DNA from: Delphinapterus leucas
Lineage: Eukaryota; Chordata; Mammalia; Artiodactyla; Monodontidae
NCBI RefSeq assembly: GCF_002288925.2
Contig: NW_022098001.1
Span: 14,824,743 to 14,888,742 of the forward strand
Direction of reading: 5' to 3'
Length of the DNA stretch: 64,000 bases
In this document: piece by piece, positions 1-11,649 of the stretch
Layout of the letters: each line of letters starts with the position of its first letter
Numbering within the stretch: the first letter of the stretch is position 1
The notes under the pieces: model-generated
What the model was told of the DNA's origin: nothing
Seen by the model: only the letters and a program-made list of their open reading frames with translations
Database searches by the model: none
Made by a program: the position numbers and the translations under genes

Positions 1-383
1 ATATTATGCTTAGTGAAATAAATCAGACAGAGAAAGACAAATAGCGCATGATATCACTTAAATGTGGAATCTAAAAAATAGTACAAATAAATGTATATGC
101 AAAACAGAAACAGACTCACAGATATAGAAAATAAACTAGTGGTTACCAGAGGTGAGAAGAAAGGGGCAGGGACAAAATAGGTGTGTGGGATTAAGAGATA
201 CAAGCTACTATGTATAAAACAGATAAGCAACAAGGATATATTGTACAGCACAGGGAATTATAGCCACTATCTTGTAATAACTTTTAATGGAGTATAATCT
301 GTAAAAATACTGAATCAGTGTGCTGTACACCTGAAACTAATGTAATATTTTAACTCAACTATACTTTAATAAAAACAAAAAAC
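1..383 (+). mobile_element. L1 LINE, 3' end fragment
   Basis: The stretch ends in the usual artiodactyl/cetacean L1 3' UTR pattern (gtgctgtacacctgaaacta, then a tail of the form actttaataaaaac). The A-rich tail at about 368-383 marks the 3' end and the + orientation. The 5' part lies outside the window. A short reverse-strand open frame at 54-251 inside it is not a gene. Confidence 0.85.
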
Positions 384-1195
384 AATGGACAAGCAAAGGG
401 TAGCAGAACATGATTACAAACAACCTCAGGAGCTAAGAGCCAAGGACCATGTGCAGGTCAGAGTCAAGGGTGAGGAGAGCAGGTAAAGAGAGCAGCAAAA
501 CAGACACCTGGCCAGGGCCACACTGAGCGTTGTGTTCCTGGGGAGAAAGCTGGTCTCTGTTGACTCAGGTTGGACCTAGTGTTTGTGTATTGTTCTATAC
601 TGGCTGACAAAACTCAAGTTTTCACAAGTATCCTTCTACTTTGGCCAACACTTGGGGTGTTAGTCATAGAAATGTTAGCAGGATACATGAGATGATGAAG
701 TTATTCTCTTCAGATTTAAACAATTTTAATCCCCTAGTTCCCTCCCGACCCCTCCCCTCCCCTCATAAGTGTAATAAAGGGATCGGACCTTCTAAGGCTG
801 TATGTGTAGCTTTTATGTGAGGAACTCTAATTACAGATCCATAGTAATGAAGTTGAAATGTCATGATAAGTTTTGCATATAAGAATAATGGGAAATTGTG
901 ACATTAAATACGCAATTTAAGTCAATGATCTCCAAACACTTTTGATTATGTAAATTGTAATTGCATCACAATTTTTGGGTATGCACCCCCTGTATATAGA
1001 ATTTATTTATTTATACACTATATACATTTACTATTGTACTATTGAATTGAAGTTCCCATATTTTTTCCCACACCCTCATGGATCAACTTGTGTGCTTTTT
1101 GAGTTGCATGAATCACTCCTACCTCTCCTAATCACATTAACTTCACATAATGGTTTAAATAGTGACTTCAATAGTTTAAAGAAAGAGATTAAAAA
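384..1195. other. Intergenic, no gene seen
   Basis: No coding signal, RNA gene or clear repeat recognised. It contains a pyrimidine-rich run around 735-768 and AT-rich DNA towards the L1 junction at about 1196. The open frame at 975-1202 is AT-rich, low complexity and not convincing. Confidence 0.5.
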
Positions 1196-1199
1196 AAAA

Positions 1200-3285
1200 T
1201 GATTAATGATATTGAGCATTCCTTCATGTGTCTGTTGGACATCTGTATATCTTCTTTGGAGAAATGTCTATTTAGGTCTTCTGCCCATTTTTGGATTGAG
1301 TTGTTTGTTTTTCTGATATTGAGCTGCTTGTAAATTTTGGACATTAATCCTTTGTCAGTTGCTTCATTTGCAAATATTTTCTCCCATTCTGAGGGTTGTC
1401 TTCTGGTCTTGTTTATGGTTTCCTTTGCTGTGCAAAAGCTTTTAAGTTTCATTAGGTCCCATTTGTTTATTTTTGTTTTTATTTCCATTCCTCTAGGAGG
1501 TGGGTCAAAAAGGATCTTGCTGTGATTTATGTCATAGAGTGTTCTGCCTACATTTTCTTCTAAGAGTTTGATGGTGTATGGCCTTACATTGAGGTCTTTA
1601 ATCCATTTTGAATTTATTTTTCTGTATGGTGTTAGGGAGTGTTCTAATTTCATTCTTTTACATGTAACTGTCCAGTTTTCCCAGCACCACTTATTGAAGA
1701 GGCTGTCTTTTCTCCACTTTTCTTGCCTCCTTTATCAAAGATAAGGTGACCATATGTGTGTGGGTTTATCTTTGCGCTTTCTATCATGTTCCACAGATCT
1801 ATATTTCTGTTTCTGTGTCAGTAACATACTGTCTTGATTACTGTAGCTTTGTAGTATAGTCTGAAGTCAGGGAGCCTGATTCCTCCAGCTCCATTTTTCT
1901 TTCTCAAGATTGCTTTGGCTATTCGGGGTCTTTTGTGTTTCCATACAAATTGTGAAATTGTTCATTCTAGTTCCGTGGAAAATGCCATTGGTAGTTTGAT
2001 AGGGATTGAATTGAATCCGTAGATTGCTTTGGGTAGTAGAGTCATTTTCACAATATTGATTCTTCCAATCCAAGAACATGGTATATCTCTCCATCTATTT
2101 GTATCATCCTTAATTTCTTTCGTCAGTGTCTTATAGTTTTCTGCATACAGGTCTTTTGTCTCCTTAGGTAGGTTTATTCCTAGATATTTTATTCTTTTTG
2201 TTGCAATGGTAAATGGGAGTGTTTTCTTAATTTCACTGTCAGATTTTTCATCACTAGTGTAGAGGAATGCAAAAGATTTCTGTGCATTAGTTTTGTATCC
2301 TGCTACTTTACCAAATTCATTGATTAGCTCTAGTAGTTTTCTGGTACCATCTTTAGGATTCTCTATGTATAGTATCTTGTCATCTGCAAACAGTGACAGC
2401 ATTACTTCTTCTTTTCCAATTTGGATTCCTTTTATTTCTTTTTCTTCTCTGATTGCTATGGCTAAAACTTCCAAAACTATGTTGAATAATAGTGGTGAGA
2501 GTGGGCAACCTTGTCTTGTTCCTGATCTTAATGGAAATGGTTTCAGTTTTTCACCATTGAGGATGATGTTGGCTGTGGGATTGTCTTATATGGTGTTTAT
2601 TATGTTGAGGAAAATTCNNNNNNNNNNNNNNNNNNNNNNNNNNNNNNNNNNNNNNNNNNNNNNNNNNNNNNNNNNNNNNNNNNNNNNNNNNNNNNNNNNN
2701 NNNNNNNNNNNNNNNNNNNNNNNNNNNNNNNNNNNNNNNNNNNNNNNNNNNNNNNNNNNNNNNNNNNNNNNNNNNNNNNNNNNNNNNNNNNNNNNNNNNN
2801 NNNNNNNNNNNNNNNNNNNNNNNNNNNNNNNNNNNNNNNNNNNNNNNNNNNNNNNNNNNNNNNNNNNNNNNNNNNNNNNNNNNNNNNNNNNNNNNNNNNN
2901 NNNNNNNNNNNNNNNNNNNNNNNNNNNNNNNNNNNNNNNNNNNNNNNNNNNNNNNNNNNNNNNNNNNNNNNNNNNNNNNNNNNNNNNNNNNNNNNNNNNN
3001 NNNNNNNNNNNNNNNNNTTGATTTCCATTTGCATGGAATATCTTTTTCCATGCCCTCACTTTCAGTCTGTATGTGTCCCTAAGTCTGAAGTGGGTCTCTT
3101 TGTAGACAGCATATATATGGGTCTTGTTTTTGTATCTATTCAGCCAATCTATGTCTTTTGGTTGGTGCATTTAATCCATTTACATTTAAGGTAATTATCA
3201 ATATGTATGTTCCTATTACGATTTTCTTAATTGTTTTGGGTTTATTATTGTAGGTCTTTTCCTTCTCTTGTGTTTCCTGCCTAGA
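1200..3285 (-). pseudogene. L1 ORF2 remnant (endonuclease and reverse transcriptase)
   Basis: Reverse-strand translation in pieces shows the start of the endonuclease domain (about 3285-3018; ends at HANGNQ before the gap), the reverse-transcriptase palm with the FADD catalytic motif (about 2401-2390, in [13 protein letters not shown]), the block containing [13 protein letters not shown] (about 2085-2046), and the C-terminal block around [19 protein letters not shown] (1630-1575). A stop interrupts the frame near codon 40 (RLAE followed by stop), and the frame changes near 1960. The protein normally nicks target DNA and copies L1 RNA; this copy cannot make it. The endonuclease end and RT N-terminal half are missing or hidden in the gap. 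Confidence 0.9.
2618..3017. other. Assembly gap (400 N)
   Basis: Exactly 400 undetermined bases within L1 ORF2. The flanking protein segments are separated by roughly 500 or more residues in a full-length ORF2, which needs about 1.6 kb. Either the gap is undersized or the L1 copy has an internal deletion. Confidence 0.99.
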
Positions 3286-4172
3286 GAAGTTCATTTAGCA
3301 TTTGTTGTAACACTGGTTTGGTGGTGCTGAATTGCCTTAGTTTCTGTTTGTCTGTAAAGGTTTTAATTTCTGTCAAATCTGAATGAGATTCTTGCTGGGT
3401 AGAGGAATCTTGGTTGTAAGCTTTTCTCCTTCATCACTGTAAATATATCCTGCCACTCCCTTCTGGGTTGCAGAGTTTCTGCTGAAAGATAAGCTGTTAA
3501 TCTTATGGGGATTCCCTTATGTGTTATTTGTTGTTTTTCTCTTGCTGCTTTTAATATTTGTTCTTTGTATTTAATTTTTGATAGTTTGATTAATATGTGT
3601 CTTGGTGTGTTTCTCCTTTGATTTATCCTGTATGGGACTCTCTGTGCTTCCTGGACTTGATTAACTATTTCCTTTCCCATATTAGGGAAGTTTTCAACTA
3701 TAATCTCTTCAAATATTTTCTCAGTCCCTTTCTTTTTCTCTTCTTCTTCTGGGACCCCTTTAATTTGAATGTTGGTGCACTTAATGTTGTCCCAGAGGTC
3801 TCTGAGATTGTCCTCAATTCTTTTCATTCTTTTTTCGTTATTCTGCTCTGCAGTAGTTATTTCCACTATTTTATCTTCCAGGTCACTTATCCATTCTTCT
3901 GCCTCAGTTATTTTGCTATTGATCCCATCTAGAGAATTTGTAACTTCATTTATTGTGCTCCTCATCACTGTTTGTTTGCTCTTTAGTTCTTCTAGGTCCT
4001 TGTTAAACGATTCTTGTATTTTCTCCATTCTAGTTCCAAGATTTTGGATTATCTTTACTATCATTATTCTGAATTCTTTTTCAGGTAGACTGCCTATTTC
4101 CTCTTCATTTGTTAGGTCTGGTGAGTTTTTGCCTTGCTCCTTCATCTGCTGTGTGTTTCTCTGTCTTCTCAT
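3286..4172 (-). pseudogene. L1 ORF1 (RNA-binding protein), frameshifted near its C-terminus
   Basis: The reverse frame 4172-3363 encodes 269 residues with the L1 ORF1p layout: a charged N-terminus, a heptad-rich coiled coil (about residues 29-115), an RRM-like region containing IKGVPEEEE (from about 137), and the C-terminal domain with RILYPARISFRF-type sequence. The frame ends at 3363 just after SFRFDRN. The remaining C-terminal tail (TDKQKLRQF-like and the final LL) is readable to about 3286 in another frame, so one frameshift broke the gene. ORF1p normally trimerises and coats L1 RNA as a chaperone. Confidence 0.9.
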
Positions 4173-6140
4173 TTTGCTTAATGTACTGTGTTTGGGGTCT
4201 CCTTTTCGCAGGCTGCAGGTTCATAGTTTCCATTGTTTTTGTTGTCTGTCCCCAGTGGCTAAGGTTGGTTCAGTGGGTTGTGTAGGCTTCCTGGTGGAGG
4301 GGACTCGTGCCTGTGCTCTGGTGGATGAGGCTTGATCTTGTCTTTCTGGAGGGCATATCCACATCTGGTGGTGTGTTTTGGGTTGTCTGTGGCCTTATTA
4401 TGATTTTAGGCAGCCTCTCTGCTAATGGATGGGGTTGTGTTCCCGTCTTGCTAGTTGTTTGGCATAGGGTGGTCAGCACTGTAGCTTGCTGGTCGTTGAG
4501 TGGAACTGGGTCTTAGTGTTGAGATGGAGATCTCTGGGAGACTTTTGCCGTGTGATATTATGCGGAGCTGGGAGGTCTCTTGTGGACCAGTGTCCTGAAC
4601 TTGGCTCTCCCATCTAAGTGGCACAGCCCTGACACCTGGCTGGAGCACCAAGAGCCTGTCCTCCACATGGCTCAGATTAAAAGGGCGAAAAGAAAGAAAG
4701 AAAGAGGAAGATAAAATAAAATAAAATAAAATAAAAAAGTTATTAAAATGAAAAATAAAAAAATAATTATTAAGAAAAAAATTTTTTAAGTAATAATAAC
4801 AAAAACAAAAATGGACAGACAGAATCTAGGACAAATGGTAAAAGCAAAGGTATACTGACAAAATCACACATGGAAGCATACACATACACACTCACAAAAA
4901 GAGAAAAAGGGAAAAAATATAGATATCGTTGCTCCCAAAGTCCACCTCCTCAATTTGGGATGATTCGTTGTCTATTCACGTATTCCACAGATGCAGGGTA
5001 CATCAAGTTGATTGTGGATGTTTAATCCACTGCTCCTGAGGCTCCTGGGAGAGATTTCCCTTTCTCTTCTTTGTTCGCACAGCTCCCAGGGTTCAGCTTT
5101 GGATTTGGACCCGCCTCTGCGTGTAGGTCGCCTGAGGGTATCTGTTCTTCGCTCAGACAGGACGGGGTTAAAGGAGCAGCTGCTTCGGGGGCTCTGGCTC
5201 ACTCTGGCCGGGGGGAGGGAGGGGTATGGATGCAGGGCGAGCCTGCGGAGGCAGAGGCCGGCGTGACATTGCACCAGCCAGAGGCGCGCCGTGTGTTCTC
5301 CTGGGGAAGTTGTCCCTGGATCACGGGATCGTGGCAGTGGCAGGCTGCACAGGCTCCCCGGAAGGGGGGTGTGGAGAGTGACCTGTGCTCGCACACAGGC
5401 TTCTTGGTGGCGGCAGCAGCGGCCTTAGCGTCTCATGCCCGTCTCTGGGGTCTGCGCTCATAGCCGCGGCTCGCGCCCATCTCTGGAGTTCCTTTAAGCG
5501 GCGCTCTTAGTCCCCTCTCCTTGCGCACCAGGAAACAAAGAGGCAAGAAGTCTCTTGTCTCTTCGGCAGCTTCAGACCTCTTCCCGGACTCCCTCCCGGC
5601 CAGCCGTGGTGCACTAACCCCTTCAGGCTATGTTCACACAGCCAGCCCCAGTCCTCTCCCTGCGCTCCTACCGAAGCCCGAGCCTCAGCTCCCAGCCCCG
5701 CCCGCCCCGGCGGGTGAGCAGACAAGCCTTTCGGGCTGGTGAGTGCTGGTCGGCACCGATCCTCTGTGTGGGAATCTCTCCGCTTTGCCCCCCGCACCCC
5801 TGTTGCTGTGCTCTCCTCCGTGGCCCCGAAGCTCTCCCCCTCCGCCACCCGCAGTCTCTGCCCGCGAAGGGGCTTCCTAGTGTGTGGAAACCTTTCCTCC
5901 TTCACAGCTCCCTCCCACTGGTGCAGGTCCCGTCCCTATCCTTTTGTCTCTGTTTTTCCTTTTTTCTTTTGCCCTACCCAGGTACGTGGGGGAGTTTCTT
6001 GCCTTTTGGGAGGTCTGAGGTCTTCTGACAGCATTCAGTAGGTGTTCTGTAGGAATTGTTCCACATGTAGATGTATTTCTGATGTATTTGTGGGGAGGAA
6101 GGTGATCTCTGCGTCTTACTCTTCCGCCATCTTGAAGCTC
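4173..6140 (-). promoter_or_regulatory. L1 5' UTR / internal promoter region
   Basis: About 2 kb upstream of ORF1 on the reverse strand, strongly GC- and CpG-rich between about 5020 and 5860, with a YY1-like CAAGATGGCGG at its outer end (6124-6134). In other mammals this motif sets the L1 transcription start. An A/T-rich tract of AAAT/AAAG units (about 4680-4760, + strand) separates the CpG part from ORF1. Many short open frames on both strands here reflect GC content and are not genes. Confidence 0.8.
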
Positions 6141-6224
6141 CTCCAACAAACATGTTTTGAAGGCACATCGTTAAACATTTTTTAATCACCCAAGGTTGCT
6201 CTGGTTTGGATGTAGTTATTCTTT

Positions 6225-6690
6225 TCTTTTTAATTATAGTATAGTTGATTTATAATATGTTAGTTTCAGGTGTACAGTATATTGATTCATGTTTTTTTTT
6301 AATATAAATTTATTTATTTATTTTTGGCTGAGTTGGGTCTTTGTTGCTGCATGCGGGCTTCTCACTGTGGTGGCTTCTCTTGTTGCAGAGCATGTGTTCT
6401 AGGCGCACGGGCTTCAGTAGCTATGGCATGTGGGATCAGTAGTTGTGGCTTGTGTGCTCTAGAGTGTAGGCTCAGTAGTTGTGGCACATGGGCTTAGTTG
6501 CTCCACGGCATGTAGGATCTTCCTGGGCCAGGGATCGAACCTGCGTCCCCTGCATTGGTAGATGGATTCTTAACCACTGCGCCACCAGGGAAGTCCCAGT
6601 GATTCAGTTATATATATATATATTCTTTTTCAGATTCTTTTCCCTTTTAGGTTATCACAAAATATTGAATATAGTTCCTAGTTATTCTTT
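6225..6690 (-). mobile_element. L1 LINE 3' UTR fragment, split by a SINE
   Basis: Flanks 6225-6291 and 6598-6690 join into one L1 3' UTR read in reverse (gttagtttcaggtgtacag, then tgattcagttatatatatat, then ttgaatatagttccta). The SINE at 6292-6597 interrupts it, with TGATTCA present on both sides (6283-6289 and 6600-6606). The L1 is therefore older than the SINE. Confidence 0.8.
6292..6597 (-). mobile_element. CHR-2-type tRNA-derived SINE (long form)
   Basis: Reverse orientation: T-rich tail at 6292-6328, tRNA-like head ending at 6597 (gccaccagggaagtccc). The head contains the B-box complement (gggatcgaacctg) and the long body typical of the roughly 300 bp CHR-2 form. It has several differences from the younger short copies, so it is an older insertion. 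Confidence 0.88.
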
Positions 6691-8637
6691 TCTTTTTGGT
6701 AGTTGTTGGGATCTCTGGGTTCAATTTGATAGGTTAATATGGCTATTCATAGATGGAGGTAGCATCGGACTCTGCTGGAAATGGCTCTTGCAGCTGGTGA
6801 TGGGAATCTAGCCTGCAAGAATTGTCCCTCATCCAATGTCATAGTTTGAGTGTATATTTCTTCAAATCTTGGGAAGTAAAACTAGGGCCCTGAGAGGCAT
6901 GTCATGTCATTTTTATGGTGTGTGGAAGACATCACAAGGGCCTCATATCATCAAGCTGCTCTCTGCCTGCTGTATTTGGAGCAGCTGCATCTGATGTCCA
7001 CAGATGGTCAGCCACAGCTAACCTGTCCCAGCTCCAGACTGTCTTCTCCCTTCTTTCCCCTTTCCAGCTTTTGTCTCCACATCTTTGGCTCGAGAGCCCC
7101 AGCAGTCATGAATTCATCCTTTATCCACCCACAACAAGCATAAGTAAGGCAATACATGAAAAAAGCTTTTTACATTTTTGCAGAGTTTAGAAAATTCTTT
7201 ACACTTCTCACTGTTGGAAGGAGTGAATGAATGTACTTTTGTATCAATTTCTAAAGTTTTTTTTAACTTGGCTCAGAATTCGTCCGTCATCTTATGTTGA
7301 ACCCCCTTGTGAGTTTGACTTCTCTGACTCAGGGAGGAGCATCACATAAAAAATAAAAATATTGTCCACTATTGTCCTCAGACCTCCAGAGGAATAGAGG
7401 CTTGGCTAACCCAGCTTTGGCAAACTTTCCTTTCTCTTGCGCCTCGTTTGGAGGTAGTGGTGATGAAGGAAAAAATGATCAAAGTGAAGATACCTATGGG
7501 ACCAAAGAAAGGCAGGTGTGAACCCTGGGCTGGATTGCCACCTTGAGTAACAGAGCAGGACAGGACTCTTTAAATGCCTTGCCTAACACTGTGGGATCGT
7601 GCTAAAACAACATAATGTTTTCTAAACAGTTTGTGGTTTAGAGATAGTCAAAATCTCTAAGGCAATTGAGATAATGTCTCTTAAGAGTAAAGTAAGAATT
7701 TTACAGTAAAAGTTGCAAGGAAAATCCTCTATTATGTAGATATCTTAGGTTAACTTCAATGCCCGTACCTTCTCCGGGGATGGGGCAGCCTTTAGCTCCT
7801 GCAACTAACGGTCCCCAAAGCAGTTTCCAAATTCAGTTTCTGCTTGTCCTCCAGGCCAGAAGCGGAGCAATTAGGAACCAGGCCCCTGCCGTGTCACTCA
7901 CTTTGCAGCAACAGAATATGGAAGAGTTGCTCACATTTAGGTGGTTTTCTAGCGCACAAGTCCAACCAGATGATGTTTGTGTTAAGTGGGATTCCTGAGA
8001 GAAGCATCAGTAGGGGCAGCTTACCAACATGACAGACTGTGGGGCGGCCTCCCAGCTACAGTAAATGGGCTGCATCCCTTGGATGCCTGGTATTTCACTC
8101 CCGGTTGCAACCTCACGTAAACATCTTCTGGTCAAGGCTTTGAGGCAGGCTGGCAACACTGATTAGTGTTTATAACCAATAAACCTTAATTTGCAGAAAA
8201 GCTACTTTTTTTTTCTATTACCTGGTTTCAGAAAGGCAAGAATGTTCTCAGAGAAAGGCCTTTTCCTAGCAAATGTTGGCTACATAAAGGATTAAGGCAG
8301 GGGAAGAGGTAAGACCTTGTGAGGGCAGGAGACTCATGGTTTGCAGACTGCTCTAGATTCGTGCTTCTCAAGCTTCGATATTCTCACCAATTTCAAACCG
8401 CAATCACGGTTCCGTGATGGGGCCTCAGATTCTGAGTTTTCAGTCAGCTATCTGGGGACAACCGATGATGCTGGCCCCATGGACTGCTCTTTGAGGACCA
8501 AAGCCTTGTGTCAGTGATTCTCATGGGGAGGAAGGGAAGGTGTATGTAAGAACCAGTCGGAAGAAATTCTTTCAGAATACACATTCCCCTCTTTCCCCCA
8601 CAAGGACTTTCAAATTGGGGGTAACAAGGGAAATGTA
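6691..8637. other. Intergenic, no gene seen
   Basis: About 1.9 kb without recognisable coding exons, RNA genes or clear repeats. Open frames at 6904-7190 and 7759-8032 are short and have no family resemblance that I can see. Confidence 0.5.
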
Positions 8638-9030
8638 TATTTTTAAAAAGCATTATTGAGACATAATTTACATGCCATAAAATTCATACATTTTAAGTGT
8701 ACAACTCAAAGGTTATTAGTATCAGTTGTGCAACCATCACCACAATCTTATTTTAAATAATTTCTGTCCCTCCCCAAAGAAACCTCAACCCCATTTGCCA
8801 TCATTCCCCATTCCCACCTCCCAGCTCTAGGCAACTACTAATCTACTCCTTGTCTCTAAAGATTTGCCGTCTCTCGTCCTTTCATATAAATGGCATCATC
8901 CACTATGTGGTCTTTCGTGTCTGGCTTCATGTTTTTGAGATTTGTCTGTGTTGTGGCCTGTGTCAGTACTTTGTTCCTTTTTATGGACATGTGTGTTTAC
9001 AAAAAGCTCAGGGTGATTCGGTGGTCTCAT
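8638..9030 (-). mobile_element. Ancient L1 (L1M-type) 3' fragment
   Basis: The sequence follows the antisense of an old L1 3' region: tattgagacataatttacatg, ccataaaattcatacatttt, gtgcaaccatcaccaca, then aaatggcatcatcc. It is strongly diverged and stops near 9030. Confidence 0.75.
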
Positions 9031-9142
9031 GGTTGAGGACCACCATATGTATACTATATTCTTTCAGAAATTATCATCTATTTTTTAAAATGAGGAAGGA
9101 GAGAGGCCAAACCCCTTTAGGCAATTAATAATTGAAACCAAT

Positions 9143-9354
9143 ATCTTTTTTTTTTTTTTTTTGCGGTAAGTGGGCCTCTCACTGCTGTGGCCTCTCCCGT
9201 TGCAGAGCACAGGCTCCAGACGCGCAGGCTCAGCGGCCATGGCTCACGAGCCCAGCCGCTCCGCGGCATGTGGGATCTTCCCGGACCGGGGCACGAACCC
9301 GTGTCCCCTGCATCGGCAGGCGGACTCTCAACCACTGCGCCAGCAGGGAAGCCC
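9143..9354 (-). mobile_element. CHR-type SINE, short form
   Basis: Poly(T) at 9146-9162 followed by the reverse of the 205 bp cetacean form, ending gccagcagggaagccc at 9354. A and B boxes are present on the reverse strand. No convincing target-site duplication is visible. Confidence 0.92.
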
Positions 9355-11156
9355 TTCCTTCTGTTTTGGACATGTGCAGAGTGTCTCTTGCAATTCAGGC
9401 TATTACGTGCTGGGCATGGAGCAGAGCAACTCAACAATTTTAGCGTCTCCGATCTCTACTTTGCCCATGACCTGCGTGCTTCTCCCTGCCTTGAGTTCCT
9501 TCCCTTATTTACAAATGAAGACCTTCCTATTTAGAATCTCAGTGTCCCAGGAAGACAGAATTGGAAGGGTCCTTAGAACTCACCTTCTTTAACATCCTCA
9601 TTTTTCAGGTGAGGAAACAGACCCTCAGGGGCGAAGTGTCTTGAAATCGTCAGCATTTTAGTTCCATGTATGTGTGTGTTTAGTTTGTGTGAGAAACAGA
9701 AAGGAAGAAGTAAAAGAGAACAGATCCTATAGAAAGCTGAGAGCAGGAAAAGATATAATTGGAAACTAGGAAAACGATAGCATTTGACATGGAGGTAAAT
9801 TTCCAACTGTCTCTGCTGCCCTCACCACCCGGACCAAAGCAGTGATGAGAATATACTAACATACGGTGCTGTTGGTAGATGGGGAATGTGTTAGAATTTT
9901 AAGGAAGGGAAAGAATGTGGATAGTTTCTGGAAGCCACTTGTCCAACACAGCCTTGGCCCAGAGCAGGTGCTGAACAAATATTTGTTGATAGATCCAAGT
10001 GGGATTGTAACAAGTAGTCACACTCCAGAGTATAAAGGCAACCTTGAAAGGTGTGTGCAAAATTACCAGGCTGCCATTTCTGCCTTTGGTTTGCAGGTCT
10101 CAGTGGGTACAGCTCCGGCCATGAATGTCACTCTTCTTCTCCTGTCCCTCGTACTAGTGTTTGAAGCTTCCCACTAGCGAAGAGACTATAGACGTCTACC
10201 TGCAACAGATCCAGTTGAACTCAATTCCACAATGATGACATTCTGAGAGCTCCCTTCTTATTCTTTCCTGGAAAATGGAAGTCAAAGGGAATAGAAAGGA
10301 GGGGCAGGGAACACTACGTCCTGTAGGTCTGATGTCTGGTTTTTGTTTAGCCACAGCAACTAGTAGTAACAGTACTTTACAGCTTGAGGAACAATCTCAC
10401 ATACATTTTCCCATTCAATTACCTCAATAACTCTGTCAAACCTGGGCTCCTCAGAACAAACGTCAGGCTGCCCACGCCCAGGTCCATGCCTGGTTTTCTG
10501 CTGGCTCTTGAGTTCTTTCAGCCCTGGCCACCCAGTGAGGTTTCCATGGCACCCTGCATGATTTATCGCAGCATCTCTGACAGGGCCTTTCCCGGGTGCT
10601 TCTTCTGGGTCAGCGCTTCCCTTAGGGCGTGGGGGCCCCACAGCCCTCGCTTTCCTAGGGAGATGTTCTGTGCCCAGAGGACATGACTCACAAGTGACAG
10701 GAAGTTCTTGGCATGCTCCCTGCATGCTGAAAGAAAATTAATGGCTCAGAAGTTGTGCTTGGGGAAGCAGAAGGGCACGGGCAATGACAGTAGAGTTCGT
10801 GGCTGGAAAACACCTGCTGGTGCCTGGAGACGTTGGGCGCTGGTTTGGCAGAACTAGTGAGTCCTATACTGTACCGTGGACCAGGCAGAGTCTGCGTGGG
10901 CCTCTCAGATGCTCCTCCACCACATGTGCTTGCATCTCTCCATTGGAGACAGGTGCTCTGGACTTTTCTACATCCACTGAGCTTCTCGCCACAGCCAGCC
11001 CTCCTCAAAACACTATTGTGGATTTGTTTCCTTTCTTCCTCATCATATCATTAACAGTCCTCTTTCCTCCATGAGCCTTGACTCAGCAGCATTGAGGAGG
11101 AAAGTAGCTGAGTCTCATGTAAACTTACAAAGGCTGTTCTCTTAGGAGGTGGTTTC
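9355..11156. other. Intergenic, no gene seen
   Basis: No gene found. A possible MIR-like trace lies near 10370-10470. The open frame ending at 10177 finishes with a hydrophobic stretch but has no exon context. Confidence 0.45.
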
Positions 11157-11310
11157 CATCCATCCATCCATCCATTCATTTTCTCAAATGATGAATATTT
11201 ATTAAGAGCCCTCGTGTGCTAGATCCTGGGAGACAATGGCAAGCTTTTTACCCTGATGGAGCTTGCAAGAGGGTCTATCTAGAGGGCGGGACAGGCAATT
11301 AAATAAACAA
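11157..11310 (-). repeat. L2 LINE fragment with CATC repeats
   Basis: Starts with repeated CATC units (11157-11175), then the antisense L2 3' end (gaatatttattaagagcc and following). Confidence 0.6.
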
Positions 11311-11649
11311 TAACAATACAGCATGAAAGGGGAGGGACGGCGTGCCTTAGAGCATATGGCAGGAATGTCTAATCACTTGTATGTGGATTCAGGGCTTATT
11401 AATTCAGAAGAGGAAATTCTGATGGTGGAATCTCAGGCAGTACAACAGACCACCGGGGGAAAGGTTAGTGCTCTGAGCTTTGGGCTCCAGTCCCAGCCTT
11501 GTTCCCCACTAGCTGAGTGGCATTAACAAGTCAGTGTACTTCTTAACTTTGTTTTCCTTCATAGAGCAAGGGCATTGGTCTTGACAGCCTCTAAGGTCCT
11601 TTTGAATGGTAAAGAATTTGCTGGGGCCTGGCTGATAATTCTTTAGGAG
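11311..11649. other. Intergenic, nothing recognised
   Basis: No gene or clear repeat recognised between the L2 fragment and the L1 fragment that follows. Confidence 0.4.

Larger units (their letters stand above)
1196..6140 (-). mobile_element. L1 LINE with 5' UTR, broken ORF1 and partial ORF2
   Basis: Read on the reverse strand, this holds an L1 in order: CpG-rich 5' UTR (6140-4173), ORF1 (4172 to about 3286), and ORF2 (from about 3285 down to about 1200). The 5' terminus carries a CAAGATGGCGG motif (6124-6134), matching the YY1-type site found at the start of mammalian L1 5' UTRs, so the 5' end looks complete or nearly so. The 3' end is cut inside the C-terminal part of ORF2, and no 3' UTR or poly(A) follows. 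ORF1 is frameshifted and ORF2 has an in-frame stop near its start, so the copy is not mobile. An assembly gap (2618-3017) lies within ORF2. Confidence 0.93.

Noticed and set aside
4972..5905. Several long open frames on both strands
   Set aside because: They lie in the CpG-rich L1 5' UTR. High GC makes long stop-free frames, and no protein family is recognisable.
9187..9534. Open frames of 103-140 residues, repeated in similar form at 29364-29715, 53806-54201, 57739-58025 and 60066-60385
   Set aside because: All are translations of the same CHR-type SINE, not a gene family.
9866..10177. Open frame ending in a signal-peptide-like stretch (MNVTLLLLSLVLVFEASH)
   Set aside because: The hydrophobic tail is followed at once by a stop. 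There is no splice donor context, domain or homologue that I know, so it is likely chance.
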